From positions 1,240,001 to 1,304,000 of the forward strand of contig JAJTUQ010000006.1 in assembly GCA_021399445.1 (NCBI GenBank): a stretch of 64,000 bases of DNA, written 5' to 3'. This document shows, piece by piece, positions 11,406-22,266 of the stretch; the first letter of the stretch is position 1; the number at the start of each line of letters is the position of its first letter. The notes beneath the pieces were generated by a model. The model searched no databases. It was given only the letters and a program-made list of their open reading frames with translations, and had not been told where the DNA came from. The DNA comes from Xylogone sp. PMI_703 (Eukaryota > Ascomycota > Leotiomycetes). A program made the translations under genes and the position numbers.

Positions 11406-12873
11406 ATGGTTTACGTCCGGCAAGAAAAGCTCCCCGCTCTAAAAGAGTACAAGTACTCTGGGGTTGACCACTCTTTGATGTCACGATATGTTTTGAAGCC
11501 ATTTTACTCTAACTTCGTTATTAAGTGCTTCCCAATGTCAATGGCTCCAAATTTGATCACTTTAACTGGATTTTCTTTTGTGGTAATAAACGTTTTGACG
11601 ATGCTCTGGTATACTCCAGGCTTGGACCAAGATTGTCCACCCTGGGTTTATGCATCCTGGGCAGTAGGACTGTTTTTGTATCAGACTTTCGATGCCGTGG
11701 ATGGAGCACAGGCGTAAGTTGTACCTCATCAGGGAAGAAGAACAATGCGAAAGACATATTCTAATTCACTATTGTATTACAGACGAAGAACACGGCAGAG
11801 CGGTCCCTTGGGAGAACTCTTTGACCATGGGGTGGATGCGCTGAATACCTCTCTTGAAGTGTTAATATTTGCCGCGTCGCAAAATATGGGGATGGGCTGG
11901 AAGACGGTGTTAACACTATTTGCCTGTACGCTACATTTTTACCTTGGCGATTTGAGCCTCTACTAACTCCCTGTAAAATAGCCCTCCTTACCTTCTACGT
12001 TCAGACCTGGGAAGAATATCATACGCATACTCTCACACTTGGTCTGGTTTCGGGGCCAGTAGAGGGTATCCTAATTCTTGTAACAGTCTACTTCTTCACG
12101 GCTATTAAAGGCGGCGCAAGCTTCTGGCAACAATCGATGTTTAGAACTCTGGGCATTCCCCACCTGGCAATTATCCCCGACTTTTTGTACGAAATGCCCT
12201 TCAATGAGTGGTATATGGTCCAAGGAGGTGTTGTACTGGTGTATAACACGATTTCAAGGTTTTTCTCCTCTTGTGACATGCCCAAATACCGTGGCTAACG
12301 TCTTACAGCTCTATAAATGTCATCAGAGCACGCCGGGCAAGAGGCGACAGATCTCGCGGCGCACTTCTCGGCCTTGCACCATTCTTCGTGATCTGGACCT
12401 TCATTGTGGCGTACCTATATCTCCAGCCTATCATTCTTTATCAGCACTTGGTGCCTTTCGTATTTTTCACTGGCCTTGTGAATGCTTATTCGGTCGGCCA
12501 GATAATCACCGCTCATCTTGTGAAACTTGATTTCCCATATTACAATGTCCTTGCACTTCCCTTAATGTATGGTGTGGTGGATTCTCTAGGTCCAGTATTG
12601 CAACAGCATCTCGGTTTTGGATGGCCCAGTGCCTTGGGAAGTGACACATACCAAGTCGCATTTTCCTTTTCAATGCTTGGTATCGCTATTGGCGTTTATG
12701 GTAGCTTTGTGGTTAGTATATGTTTCCAACTGCTGTTCTGTCTCTCTCAAGAAATCCTACTGACTAAGTGTCAGGTCGATGTCATTGTCACAATGTGCGA
12801 TTATCTCGATATCTGGTGCCTAACGATCAAGCACCCATACGACCCAGAGTTAGAAGCTAAGAAGGCAGAATAA
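11406..12873 (+). CDS. ept1: Choline/ethanolamine phosphotransferase (CDP-alcohol phosphatidyltransferase)
   Basis: Last step of the Kennedy pathway: transfers phosphoethanolamine or phosphocholine from the CDP-alcohol to diacylglycerol in the ER membrane. Exons are 11406-11713, 11783-11925, 11982-12258, 12309-12711 and 12775-12873, for 409 aa. The family signature D-x2-DG-x2-AR-x8-G-x3-D-x3-D is complete (D96, D99, G100, A103, R104, G113, D117, D121) and is split by the first intron, whose removal rebuilds it. Several hydrophobic membrane segments follow, for example LITLTGFSFVVINVLTMLWY. The N-terminal DHSLMSRYVLKPF block fits EPT1/CPT1. Whether it prefers choline or ethanolamine cannot be told. 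The last intron (63 nt) has no in-frame stop. Confidence 0.92.
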
Positions 12874-14042
12874 ACTTCATTAGAGGCAAGTGTTAAGGTC
12901 GTGAGATAGAGAGTAATGATATTATGCCGGCGTGCGTGAACATATGGATTATGTCTGCTGGTTGATGGTTATGAGATACCCTAAATGTGCAAAAGGGGGT
13001 TTGCATATTGCTAAGTTCTGTTTATAGAAAACAAGTGCGACGTGGATTTTAGCTGCTTGGAGAAAATTTACAAGCTACCGAATTTAGTTTTGAAATGAGA
13101 TTAGCTAACAAGGAACATCCCTTCATCGAGCTAGAAGTATTTATTGCAGCTTGCTGTGCTCCAAAGAAGTGCTTATTCAGCTTTCCCGTCCGCAATGTCA
13201 GCTAGAGGTATGTAAGGCCCTCTTTGAAAAAGGGGTGAGCTGTGAGAGCCCAAAATAGGGCCTTGTCTCGCGCATGCCTATTGGCTCTTGTGACATTCAA
13301 CAGAGTGTAGTATACATAAACACATAGGCCTAGCCATTTGTGTGGGCATTTGCTGGCAGACTTTGCTTGAACTCCCTATACATCTACTAAGACATGTATG
13401 GCTTACCTTCGTCGCAACGAATGAACATCTAATTCTACAGGAATATCCGGACCGGTAGACAATAGTTACAGCGCTATCTAGGAAACCGTTTGGCTGATGG
13501 TAGATTGCTCACTCCCAAGTTTGTTGTTTACCATACCTAAATGTTTAAAATCAACGCACCCAATCAAACCACGGAAATTTGACATGAGACTAGAACCCCA
13601 TGGTATTCGCAGGGCAAGCCGCTTGAGGTACCCATCATTTTTAGGCCATATATCTATGTAGTAACTGAGCTAAAAGCCCCAAAGTCTGATGACAAAGAAA
13701 ATTCTCGCGAATATCAACTTGTCTAATTTAGATATATTCTAAAATTGGTATTACTTTCTGGAAGGACACTAGATCGATCAAGCTCAATTAGGTTATAAGT
13801 AAATACAATAGTAATTGTGGAGATTACCGAAGTCGTTAGGCTTAGATTAAGTGCACCGGTGCTTTGTTATCCGCCAGCTGCCAAGGGGATGATGCTATTT
13901 ACAGCATGCCATGGGCCTTAAATAAAGGTGAGCACTAGCCTGTTTCTAGAAACTATAACGATCATAAGCGTGGCTCTAACTCGGCTCCGCCCTGCCGGGC
14001 TAAGCTTACCAAAAAGTATCCGGGCGCTAGCCCGCATTAGGT

Positions 14043-14070
14043 ATTTAGTCATCGTAGAGACGATCTAAAT
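14043..14070. repeat. Imperfect hairpin in the cupredoxin promoter
   Basis: ATTTAG pairs with CTAAAT and ATCGT pairs with ACGAT around an AGAG loop, with a two-base TC bulge on one side. It sits about 100 bp upstream of the TATA-like box. Confidence 0.6.
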
Positions 14071-14171
14071 TTGGGGCAGTAGCACTAACTACGCCTCCAC
14101 TGCTCATCTCTAAGCCTCGGATGAACATCTCTACTGCGCAAATCTATTATCGTGAACCTCGAAAATTTTAT

Positions 14172-14179
14172 GTATATAA
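14172..14179 (+). promoter_or_regulatory. TATA-like box of the cupredoxin gene
   Basis: GTATATAA about 150 bp upstream of the ATG at 14329. The spacing fits a leader of about 120 nt, which is rich in CA-type sequence, as often seen for highly expressed fungal genes. Confidence 0.5.
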
Positions 14180-14328
14180 GAGTAGGTTATCCACCATGGA
14201 GGACCAACATCATCATCACATCACAACATCAACAGCCTCCACAATCCAGATAATCTCTTCTCTCACACTCAAAGAATCACTATCATCACCGAAACCACTT
14301 TAAATCACTCAATCACAAAATATTCAAA

Positions 14329-14874
14329 ATGTTCGCTACCAAGTCCATCATCGCTCTCCTTACTGCTGCAGCAGTTGTTTCCGCTGCCCCAACTGCCACC
14401 GTCGGCAACAAAGTTTCCAGGACGGTCTTAACTGGTGTCACACACTCAGTCGTTGCAGGTCTTGGAGGCTTGCACTTCGACCCTGAAAACGTCGTCGCTG
14501 AGATTGGCGATATTGTTGAGTGGCATTTTCTCCCCAAGAATCACTCAGTTGTACAATCCTCTTTTGGTGCACCCTGCGTTCCTGAGAGCGCAACCTCCTT
14601 CTTCTCTGGTTTCCAGCCCATTATGGAAGGCCAAGCTCCCAACGTCTTCCAGATCGTAGTCACCGATAACAAGCCGATCTGGTACTACTGCGCTCAAACC
14701 AATGGCAACCACTGCCAGGCTGGCATGGCCGGTGTTATCAACCAAAACTTCAACTCTCCCAATACCCTTGCTGCTTACAAGGCCAACGCTGCGCTCACTG
14801 GCACTTCTGTCATTCCTCCAGTTATCCAGGGTGGTTTCGTCATCCCCAACCCCAACCCTCTCGGTGGCTTCTAA
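14329..14874 (+). CDS. Secreted cupredoxin-domain protein
   Basis: Single-exon gene of 181 aa. Residues 1-19 (MFATKSIIALLTAAAVVSA) are a clear signal peptide, so the protein should be secreted or cell-surface. The remainder is a plastocyanin-like cupredoxin domain: FDPENVVAEIGDIVEWHF forms the strands leading to KNHSVVQ, followed by WYYC, NHC and GM. The four candidate type-1 copper ligands are His72, Cys121, His128 and Met133, all present. It ends in a Pro/Gly-rich tail (IPNPNPLGGF) without an obvious GPI signal, unlike many longer serine-rich relatives. The real substrate or role is unknown; relatives are induced during surface attachment or sporulation in some fungi. It has its own TATA box and long promoter. 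Confidence 0.85.
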   Translation: MFATKSIIALLTAAAVVSAAPTATVGNKVSRTVLTGVTHSVVAGLGGLHFDPENVVAEIGDIVEWHFLPKNHSVVQSSFGAPCVPESATSFFSGFQPIMEGQAPNVFQIVVTDNKPIWYYCAQTNGNHCQAGMAGVINQNFNSPNTLAAYKANAALTGTSVIPPVIQGGFVIPNPNPLGGF

Positions 14875-16141
14875 GCTACTCGACTAAGATCATGAGTTCC
14901 TTTTGCCATTTCTTTTATTACAGCATTTTCAGGCGCACTTTCTCTGGAGCATTAGCATTGGCATAGCATCAACATCGTTTTCTACATAGCGTTGGAAGGA
15001 CAAGACATATAGACAAAAGGGTCCATGACATACCCACGAGACATAGACATAGACATAGAATGTATCTTATAGATGTACATTACGATACTAGTTCTAATAT
15101 ATATATATTTGAGAAGCAACATTCATACTTTAAAATTACGAGATTTCTTCGTGTGTTTTATTGAGTACAATTGTATATTTCGACCATCCCATAATCTAGG
15201 TCTGCGCCAGACTATCAAAAACACCCGGTCCTAAGACCATTTACTTCTTCGGACTGTTCACTTGAAACTTCTAGTAATTATGGTCCAAGAAGCTTGGCAC
15301 TCTGTTTGTAGAATGATAGACTCGAACTATCAAATCGATCTAAGAGGTGCTTTCTCTGCCTCAAAAAGCGAATTAAGTTCCCGCATGAAGACGAGCAGAC
15401 TATCGCGGGAAATTATTGTAGGTATATAGCAAATAATAGTGTTTAGGATATGGCTTGTTATTGTTATTTACTTTTTGTTATGGTAAGTTTTGGTACTTCG
15501 GCGTTGGCTGCAGGGGATTTGTATGCATGATCGGGACCACAGGACGAATGATAGTCAAGAATGAACATGCTGTGGTTACCTAGGTTTATGTATACTGATA
15601 TCTGCTAACATGACTCGTCAGATGTAGTGGTCAAGTGCTGCAAATCCAGGGACGCACCTACTGCATGGATCCAATAATTTAAGCTTATCGAGATCGAAGA
15701 CGGCCATGCCATAGGCAGGAAGAGATCATGAGCACAGGTCACTGAGATGAATATACTTGAGACAAAAGTACTCCATACCTTTGAAGCATTATGCTGTATG
15801 CGAATTTAAACACCTATTTCAACCAACAACGCTTTGAAACTGGAACCAGCGGTCACTCTCCTTAACATCCCCTTATCGGCACTTTTCCTCTGCCCCACCA
15901 TCATCACGTGAAGCAGCCCCGCCATGATGACTCTCGCTTAGCCGTACCGTCCCGAAAGGATAACGCGAGAGACAACGAAACCTAGGAGACTAAAATAGGT
16001 GGGACATCATCATAGATTACATCTCTCTCATCAGATTTCACTCAAGCTACTCTGGTTGTTTCAACTTGAACACAATCTCGACTGAAGCCCTCTAGTTGTT
16101 TTGTTTTTCTGCTTTTGATTTCTTAAAACAGAACCTGCAAA
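14875..16141. other. Intergenic region between cupredoxin and profilin genes
   Basis: About 1.27 kb. It holds the cupredoxin 3' UTR, including a short ACATAG triplet repeat at 15041-15058, and the profilin promoter with a C/T-rich leader just upstream of 16142. No coding signal was seen. Confidence 0.55.
15041..15058. repeat. Short tandem repeat (ACATAG)3
   Basis: Three exact copies of a 6-bp unit, probably within the 3' UTR of the cupredoxin transcript. Confidence 0.7.
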
Positions 16142-16891
16142 ATGTCTTGGCAAGGTAAGTTGGTACCGTCCTCGTGCATCATTTCCCCTTTGCTCGTTGA
16201 ACATTAAACTGATTCAACTACTGCAGCATACATCGATACCAGGTATGTTTTTGAGACAGACTCAAAAGAATAGAATTACCAGAATCGAAACTAATAGCGG
16301 TGTAGCCTTGTTGGCAGCGGCCACATCGACAAGGGAGCTATTTACAGCAAAGCCGGTGACAGCGTTTGGGCTGCAAGCCCAGGATTCAGTGTATGTCGAT
16401 GGATAGTTCTCCGAGTTCTTAATATTCGCCTCCTCGCTGCTTTTGATATACCCCTTATTGCAAACTCTCCGCTGTTTTAGCACTCGAAACTGCAAAACGA
16501 GATAGCTGACATCCTATAGGTCTCCGCTCCCGAAATCAAGGAAGTCATCACCGCTCTAGATGGAAAGACAGACAAGATCTATGCTGAAGGTCTGCATGTT
16601 GGAGGCGAACGATATGTTGTTACCAATGCAGAAGGTCGAAGCATCTATGCTCGAAAGGTTTGTTTCGAATCCTGTTTTCACCGCCAAGGAGGACCCACCG
16701 AGAATGTTTAGTGAGGAAGAAGAAGAATAAAAGCTGATATTAATAATATGATATAGGGAAGAGAAGGAGTTGTTATTGCCAAGACAAAACAAGCTATTCT
16801 CATCGCCCACTACGCCGATGGAATGATTGCTGGCAACGCTGCAAGCGCAACCGAAAAGTTGGCTGATTACCTTGAGAGCACCGGCTATTAA
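16142..16891 (+). CDS. pfy1: Profilin
   Basis: Actin-monomer and polyproline-binding protein that feeds formins in the cytosol. Five exons: 16142-16154, 16227-16242, 16306-16390, 16520-16657 and 16757-16891. They give 128 aa, the normal size. The first two exons are only 13 and 16 nt, yet all phases agree and rebuild the family N-terminus MSWQAYIDTSLVGSGHIDKG. Further family blocks are DGKTDKIYAEGLHVGGERYV, VVIAKTKQAILIAHY and the C-terminal KLADYLESTGY. The aromatic residues of the polyproline site (W3, Y6 and the C-terminal Tyr) are present. Confidence 0.93.
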
Positions 16892-17671
16892 GTTCAGCTC
16901 AATTTAATTACGTTTAAGAGAATTCGAGACGATGTGGTTGCTTCAAGGTTGTTAATAGGTCGACGAGATTTAGTAGGATCTTGCTTGTGCATTTGAGCGT
17001 GGCGGGACGGAGGACTTCTATTGGAACAAACGAGAAATTCAAACATTTCCATACTCTTTCAATTCTCCTTATGTTCTAGTAGACGACTTTCGCGAGATAT
17101 TTTGTTTATTGTTGCTTCTCTCTTTCGCTCCTTCCTTGGTGACTTCGCTAGCCCAAACGAACCAGCCTTTTCGCGTCGAACCACAACCATGCAATTGAGA
17201 TTGGCTTCTCTCTTACTTTCCTAAACCATCAACATTCCCAATAAAACTCATGCTATGAAATCATGAAGATCTGAGATAAAGTGTTCTCATGCATCGGATA
17301 TAATGAAATTCTCGGATTTAAGGTTCACAACTGAGTCCGAATCCGAGAACTATATAAACAAACGACTCCACCCCCTCCCTAAGCTCAAATAGCAGATTTT
17401 GCTATCTATTATTAGGAAAGGTTAGGTCATAATACTGATGATGATACCAAATTCTTATTCTGAGTTAATGGAGTTATGACTTGGTCTTTAGACGGAATTA
17501 AGTTGTGTACTCACTCTTCGATTTAACACTTGTCGACGGATAAGTATATATATTTCATTGCTTGTCTCTGTTTTTGATTCCATTCAATAAGCTTTCAATA
17601 ACCAGAAGTCCATAATATCTGTCTTCAAGAACTTCTTCAATTTTCATCTTCTCCAATTCATTCATACAAAA
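16892..17671. promoter_or_regulatory. Intergenic region with the SDR promoter
   Basis: About 780 bp. The second half contains a perfect 9-bp inverted repeat, TTCTCGGAT at 17309-17317 and ATCCGAGAA at 17341-17349, immediately followed by TATATAAA at 17351. A further TATATATA lies near 17545. These look like a regulated promoter for the gene at 17672. Confidence 0.5.
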
Positions 17672-18701
17672 ATGGCTGAAACGTTTGGCTTCGAGACTGA
17701 AGGCAACACTGTTGTCTCAAAATTTGCAGATCTGGTCAAAGGACGAACCTGTGAGATACAGCACTATGTTTTCCTTTTAATTTCAGTATTCTCTAACAGG
17801 TAGCCAAATGATAGTCTTGATCACTGGTCCTAGTGAAGGAAGCATTGGTGCAGAATCAGCTATCTCTCTTGCCCGCGCCGGCCCCAAACAACTCCTCCTT
17901 CTAGGCCGTAACAAGGCTAAAGTTGAGCCCACAATCAAGGCCATTTCAGAAATCGACAAGAACATTGACGTGAAGTTCTTTGAAGTCGATCTCTCTTCTC
18001 TGGAGAGTGTCCGCAAAGCAGCTCAGGCCATTCTCTTTGATTCTACCATCCCAACCATTAATGTCATCATCAACAACGCAGGCATAATGGCCTGCCCTTA
18101 CGAGAAGAGCGTTGACGGCATCGAAATGCAATTTGCCGCCAATCACCTGGGCCACTTTCTCCTAACCAACTTGCTGCTCCCAAAACTCCGGGCCTCGGGT
18201 CCTCACGCCCGCATTGTGAACGTCTCATCCTGGGGCCACGCCTTCTCCGATGTTCGTTTCGATGATGTAAACTTCAACGATGGAAAAGATTACCTCCCTC
18301 AGAGTGGATATGGGCAATCAAAAACCGCCAACGTACTCCATGCTGTGGGCCTGAACAAGCGTCTCGCAGGAAGCAACGTCCGAGCTTACGCCCTACATCC
18401 GGGCAGCATTGCCAGCGGACTGCAGAAGTATGCTACGCCAGAGCTTATGAAGGCTGCCATAGGCCACTGGGAGAAGGTAGGCAGGCCTATGCCTGGGAGG
18501 AAGACACTGCAGCAAGGTTGTTCTACGCATTTGCGGGCAGCACTTGATCCTAGCCTTGAGTCAAGCTCCGATATTTATTTACAGGACTGCCAGTTGACTA
18601 GCGATCCTGCTAATGTATATCCCTACTGTTTGGATCCCGAAGCCGCGGATAAGTTGTGGGAGTTGAGTGAGAAACTAGTGGGTCAGAAATTTAGTATTTA
18701 G
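17672..18701 (+). CDS. Short-chain dehydrogenase/reductase (retinol dehydrogenase/WW-oxidoreductase-like)
   Basis: NAD(P)-dependent SDR of the group annotated as retinol-dehydrogenase-like in fungi; substrate unknown. Exons 17672-17750 and 17800-18701 give 326 aa. The intron (donor GTGAGA, acceptor ACAG) is 49 nt. The cofactor loop is a variant TGPSEGSIG instead of TGxxxGxG; NNAG (about 118-121), the Ser pair near 169 and the catalytic YGQSK (Tyr about 197, Lys about 201) are intact. LGRNKAK after the second strand suggests NADP preference. It has no signal peptide or membrane segment. Its neighbour, a Zn2Cys6 regulator, converges on it 1.2 kb away. Confidence 0.88.
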
Positions 18702-19922
18702 ATGGGTTTTCTGCTGTTTTTCATATATCTCAAGGTGTACCTTAACAGTATAACGAAGAGGATGAAAATATGATATACAGAAACTCTCAATGAAGGTGAG
18801 AAAATGTGAAAGTGTGACGACTTCATCGATCATAAATATAGAACTACTTGGTTTTACTGTGATGTCTCGTGTATGACCGCCCTTACATACGAGATTGGAG
18901 TATTCTATTGAGATAATCACTGCTGTATCAAGAAACTGCAACGTAGATTATGAACAAGTGGAGTGGCTAGGCCGTGGAGTGGGTTTTAAAGCATTTGTTA
19001 ATAAAGCATCACTATGCAGATATAAAAGTCTGGATGAGATTTCAGAGAAAAGTTTGGTCATCTAGATAATGCCTAGCTTATCATACAAGTATCATCAACC
19101 AATTTGGTCATCTCGACATAAACGTCTATCATAAGAAGCGGTCTCACCAAGACTCCAAATTCAAGCTGGTATACATCATATAAGAAACGTGATGTTAACG
19201 TATAGAATGTAGAGCACCCTTTGGTACAACGTGTGAATTAGACTGTGGACAATTTCCATGAAACAAGTACTCCACCCCGTGCTTCTCTGTGTGACTGAAA
19301 GGCTAATGACGGGTTCATCCTGATTATTTTAAAGGGGGCGAGATATGCCAGTCGGAGCCTGCTCCGGGTGTGGAGAGCGAGCGACATCAACATCAGTCCA
19401 GCATGGCATTATTCCAAGAATAATTTTGCACTCCTGACATCTGTAATGCAACCCTGAATTAGATGTTCCAATAAATGGTATTGCGGGGTGAGGCGGGATT
19501 AGGCCTGAGGCTATCGTCGGGTAGCGGGGTTCCCGGACCGATCCCCATGCGGTACACGAGCATCATCTGCAAGCGCGCGTTCCCCGGGTTTCTGGTTCTT
19601 CATGGAAGCTGCACCCAAGCCAATTTGATTGCGACCCGAGTCTCTCCTGCCTGAGACTTAAAACGGGTTCAATATATATCGTGGCTCTGCCGCCAATACC
19701 ACGGAAATAGGCCAAGTCAATAGTCGGCCCTTTCAACTCTTTTCTCGATTTGAAATCATGCACATACCTGACCAGGTCCATTCTCGGAATGCAGTTGTGC
19801 CTTGTCTGGGTAGAGATGTGTATCGAAACGACGAAACGATCACGAGAAAGGTTGTCATCCGCATGAATACGTAGATATATAAAGTAAAGAGCGGGGTGGC
19901 GGTGCGCCAAGCCAGGGGTTCG
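18702..19922. other. Convergent intergenic region with G/C-rich patch
   Basis: About 1.2 kb between the 3' ends of the SDR and the zinc-cluster gene. The part from 19330 to 19570 is G/C-rich and contains a perfect inverted repeat CGGAGC-CT-GCTCCG at 19353-19366. A 115-codon frame on the minus strand at 19563-19910 has no recognisable content. Confidence 0.5.
19353..19366. repeat. Inverted repeat CGGAGC/GCTCCG
   Basis: Perfect 6-bp arms around a 2-bp spacer, with inverted CGG triplets at the ends, the layout recognised by many zinc-cluster dimers. Its role is unproven. Confidence 0.5.
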
Positions 19923-22266
19923 TCAGACGGCACCTCCTCCAAGGTAGGCCCGCCTTCTCATCTCTGCTTCTCTGATGATCTCAGCCGAGAGACTCAGTGA
20001 TGGGGCAAGGTGTGCATAGCGCTCGATCTCAAGGACGACATCGTTGATGATGGCGTCTATCGTGTCGAGGCTGGGGACGAGGGTGACCAGAATACTACAG
20101 AGCGAAGGGGACATCGTGGCACCCATCACGAGGAGGGTTTGAGAGACAATCGAGAGTGCGCCTTGCCAGAGATATGGCATATGACCAGCGTGGCTGAAGG
20201 AGTTAGTAATAAAACTCTGCATGGTAGTTGAATGACTTACTGTGCGGTAATATGCTCTAGCTGCCTAATGGAAGCCTCTAGGCATTTGCGACAGTTCTCT
20301 CGCACCGATGGATCCAGCATGGCCTGCTCGTTGTCCAGCACGGCTAGGATGTAAGGCCTAAAGATAATGGTTCTGCAAGCAAAGTATCTTAATCGCAATA
20401 CCGTCTGTACCGGGTCCTGTAGCATTGTCCGACTGTATGGAAACTGTAATGGAAGAGGTAGACTTTCGTACCACTGTGAAAGCTGGAAATCCAATTCTGC
20501 AACCACAGGTTCGAGACTGGAGGTGGAGGCCATAGAGTCTTTGGAATATATAAGCTGGCTGACTCGGTTGAGTAGTCGTCGTAGGGCAATTTCTGCTAAG
20601 AAATACCAAAGTTCGTCGCGTCCTACAGTCTCATCTTCTTCTGGCTCAAATCCTCCTGGGAGCCCCACACTCTCTTCAAATTGTACAATGCCCGAATGTG
20701 GAAGATCCATCTCAGCAAGGAGATCGCTCTCGAATAACAGCGCATTCCAGTAGACTCTTTCGCTTAACTCTCGCTGGGTAGGTGGGACTCTTCCTGGGCC
20801 ACTAAGGAGGAGTTGGAGCTTTGTGCTAGTGCTGCTAAGTAGTGTCCATGCCTCTAATGGCCGGACAAGGTAGAAGAGATATGCAGAAGCCAGGACCATG
20901 CATTGCGCTGATAGAACAGAGTTTCGAGTCATCAGACCGGGAAGGAGGGCCCATGCCGCCGCAAAATAGGGCAATCCTGGGGGATCCTCATTGTGAGGAA
21001 CTCTTGAAATGCTTCCGTTGCAGCTAGCTTGCCCTAGTGCTAGTACCAAGAGAACAATACAGCTCTCTGGGCCTTCCCGAAACCCATTTGAAAGTGCTAC
21101 GCGGTAATGGCTGTTCCAGTTGTATGGATTGACGCAGGCGTACCACACATTGACCTTCGCAAAAAAGGCCTCAATATATGCCGAAGTGTTGGACAGGTCC
21201 AAGCAAGGAGCTTTGGACAGCTGTAAAGGCTCTCTGGCCATCTCTAGTTGAAGGAGGATTTGCGGGTCATAGGGCCTCGATACGAGATCCCTGATAAGAG
21301 GCCACTGTAAGAGGTGTAAAGCGGCATTCGTGTGGATTTTTGGCATAGTGGAGATATTCGTAGGTGTTGTCCAAGTGCCTAGTCCTGTTGCGGGAATGAA
21401 CGATACGAAATTGCCGTTCGGTTGCATTATGTTGTTGACCTCTTCATTGCTAATCGTGGTGCCTCCATTAACGGACGGAGAGCCCCCTGTTGACAAAGCC
21501 AGACTGGAGGTCTGGCCAACCAGACTCGACTGTAGAAGACCTTCGATGCGAGTAAGGTGCTCCAAAATAAGCTTATCACCGGCATCCAACTTGATGCCAG
21601 GTTCACGATAAATGCATTCGGCCCCAAGCTCGGTGCAGAGTTTGCATTTAGGCTTGGTTCCATCACAACGTGACTTGCGAGACCGACAGATCTCGCACTG
21701 TAAATTGAAGCCCCGGTGTTAGTAAAGACAACAGAAAATTCACCATACTAAATAGGAAGATATCCACTTACAGCAATTGTGGCTCTCCTTCTTGGGTAAT
21801 CGATGCCAGCATCAGTAGACCTCCTCTTTAGAGGATTGGTACCATCATCGCTGCTAGGCTTATGGATGCCATTTGGTACTGCCTCTCGGTCTGCAGAAGA
21901 TTGTGAGAGATTCCGCGCTTTCTGAGCAGATCCCAGAATCCCTTCGCGGCTGAAGCTTTGCATACGCCGTGAGGTGGGCGATTTGAGAGAGTTGGGAGAG
22001 TTCAGGTTTCCGTTGGCGCTGCCGTTGATGCCATTCAAACTGCTACTTCCGTTTCCGGCTCCATTTGCAACTACACTCCCATTCACGTTACCATTGACAT
22101 TTCCGTTTCCGTTTCCACCTGGAGTGGCACCGTTGCCATTGGTAACAAGTGACAGATGAGGTGCAGATTCTGGCAGCTCTATCTTGAATTTATCTCTGGA
22201 AAGAGAGAACGTCCTTCCACTGGCAGAAGCAGAGGTCGGAGAGGCCTCAGGTGATGAGGTCGTCAT
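19923..22266 (-). CDS. Zn2Cys6 zinc-cluster transcription factor
   Basis: Fungal transcription regulator of about 740 aa; target genes unknown. Three minus-strand exons: 22266-21772, 21697-20241 and 20193-19923, all in phase. Residues 1-165 are disordered and include an Asn/Gly repeat (residues about 43-85). The DNA-binding zinc cluster begins exactly at exon 2: CEICRSRKSRC, CDGTKPKC, CKLC, CTELGAEC, with spacing C-2-C-6-C-6-C-2-C-6-C. Basic residues lie between Cys2 and Cys3 as usual. The rest resembles the fungal-specific regulatory domain (IEAFFAKVNVWYACVNPYNW and later helices). Having about 165 residues before the zinc cluster is longer than most members. The terminal exon runs to a TGA at 19923. 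Confidence 0.85.

Larger units (their letters stand above)
12874..14328. other. Intergenic region upstream of the cupredoxin gene
   Basis: About 1.45 kb with no convincing gene. It is A/T-rich up to about 13.9 kb, then has a short G/C-rich patch with inverted repeats at 13.98-14.07 kb and the cupredoxin core promoter. A perfect 10-bp palindrome GCACCGGTGC lies at 13853-13862. Confidence 0.6.
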
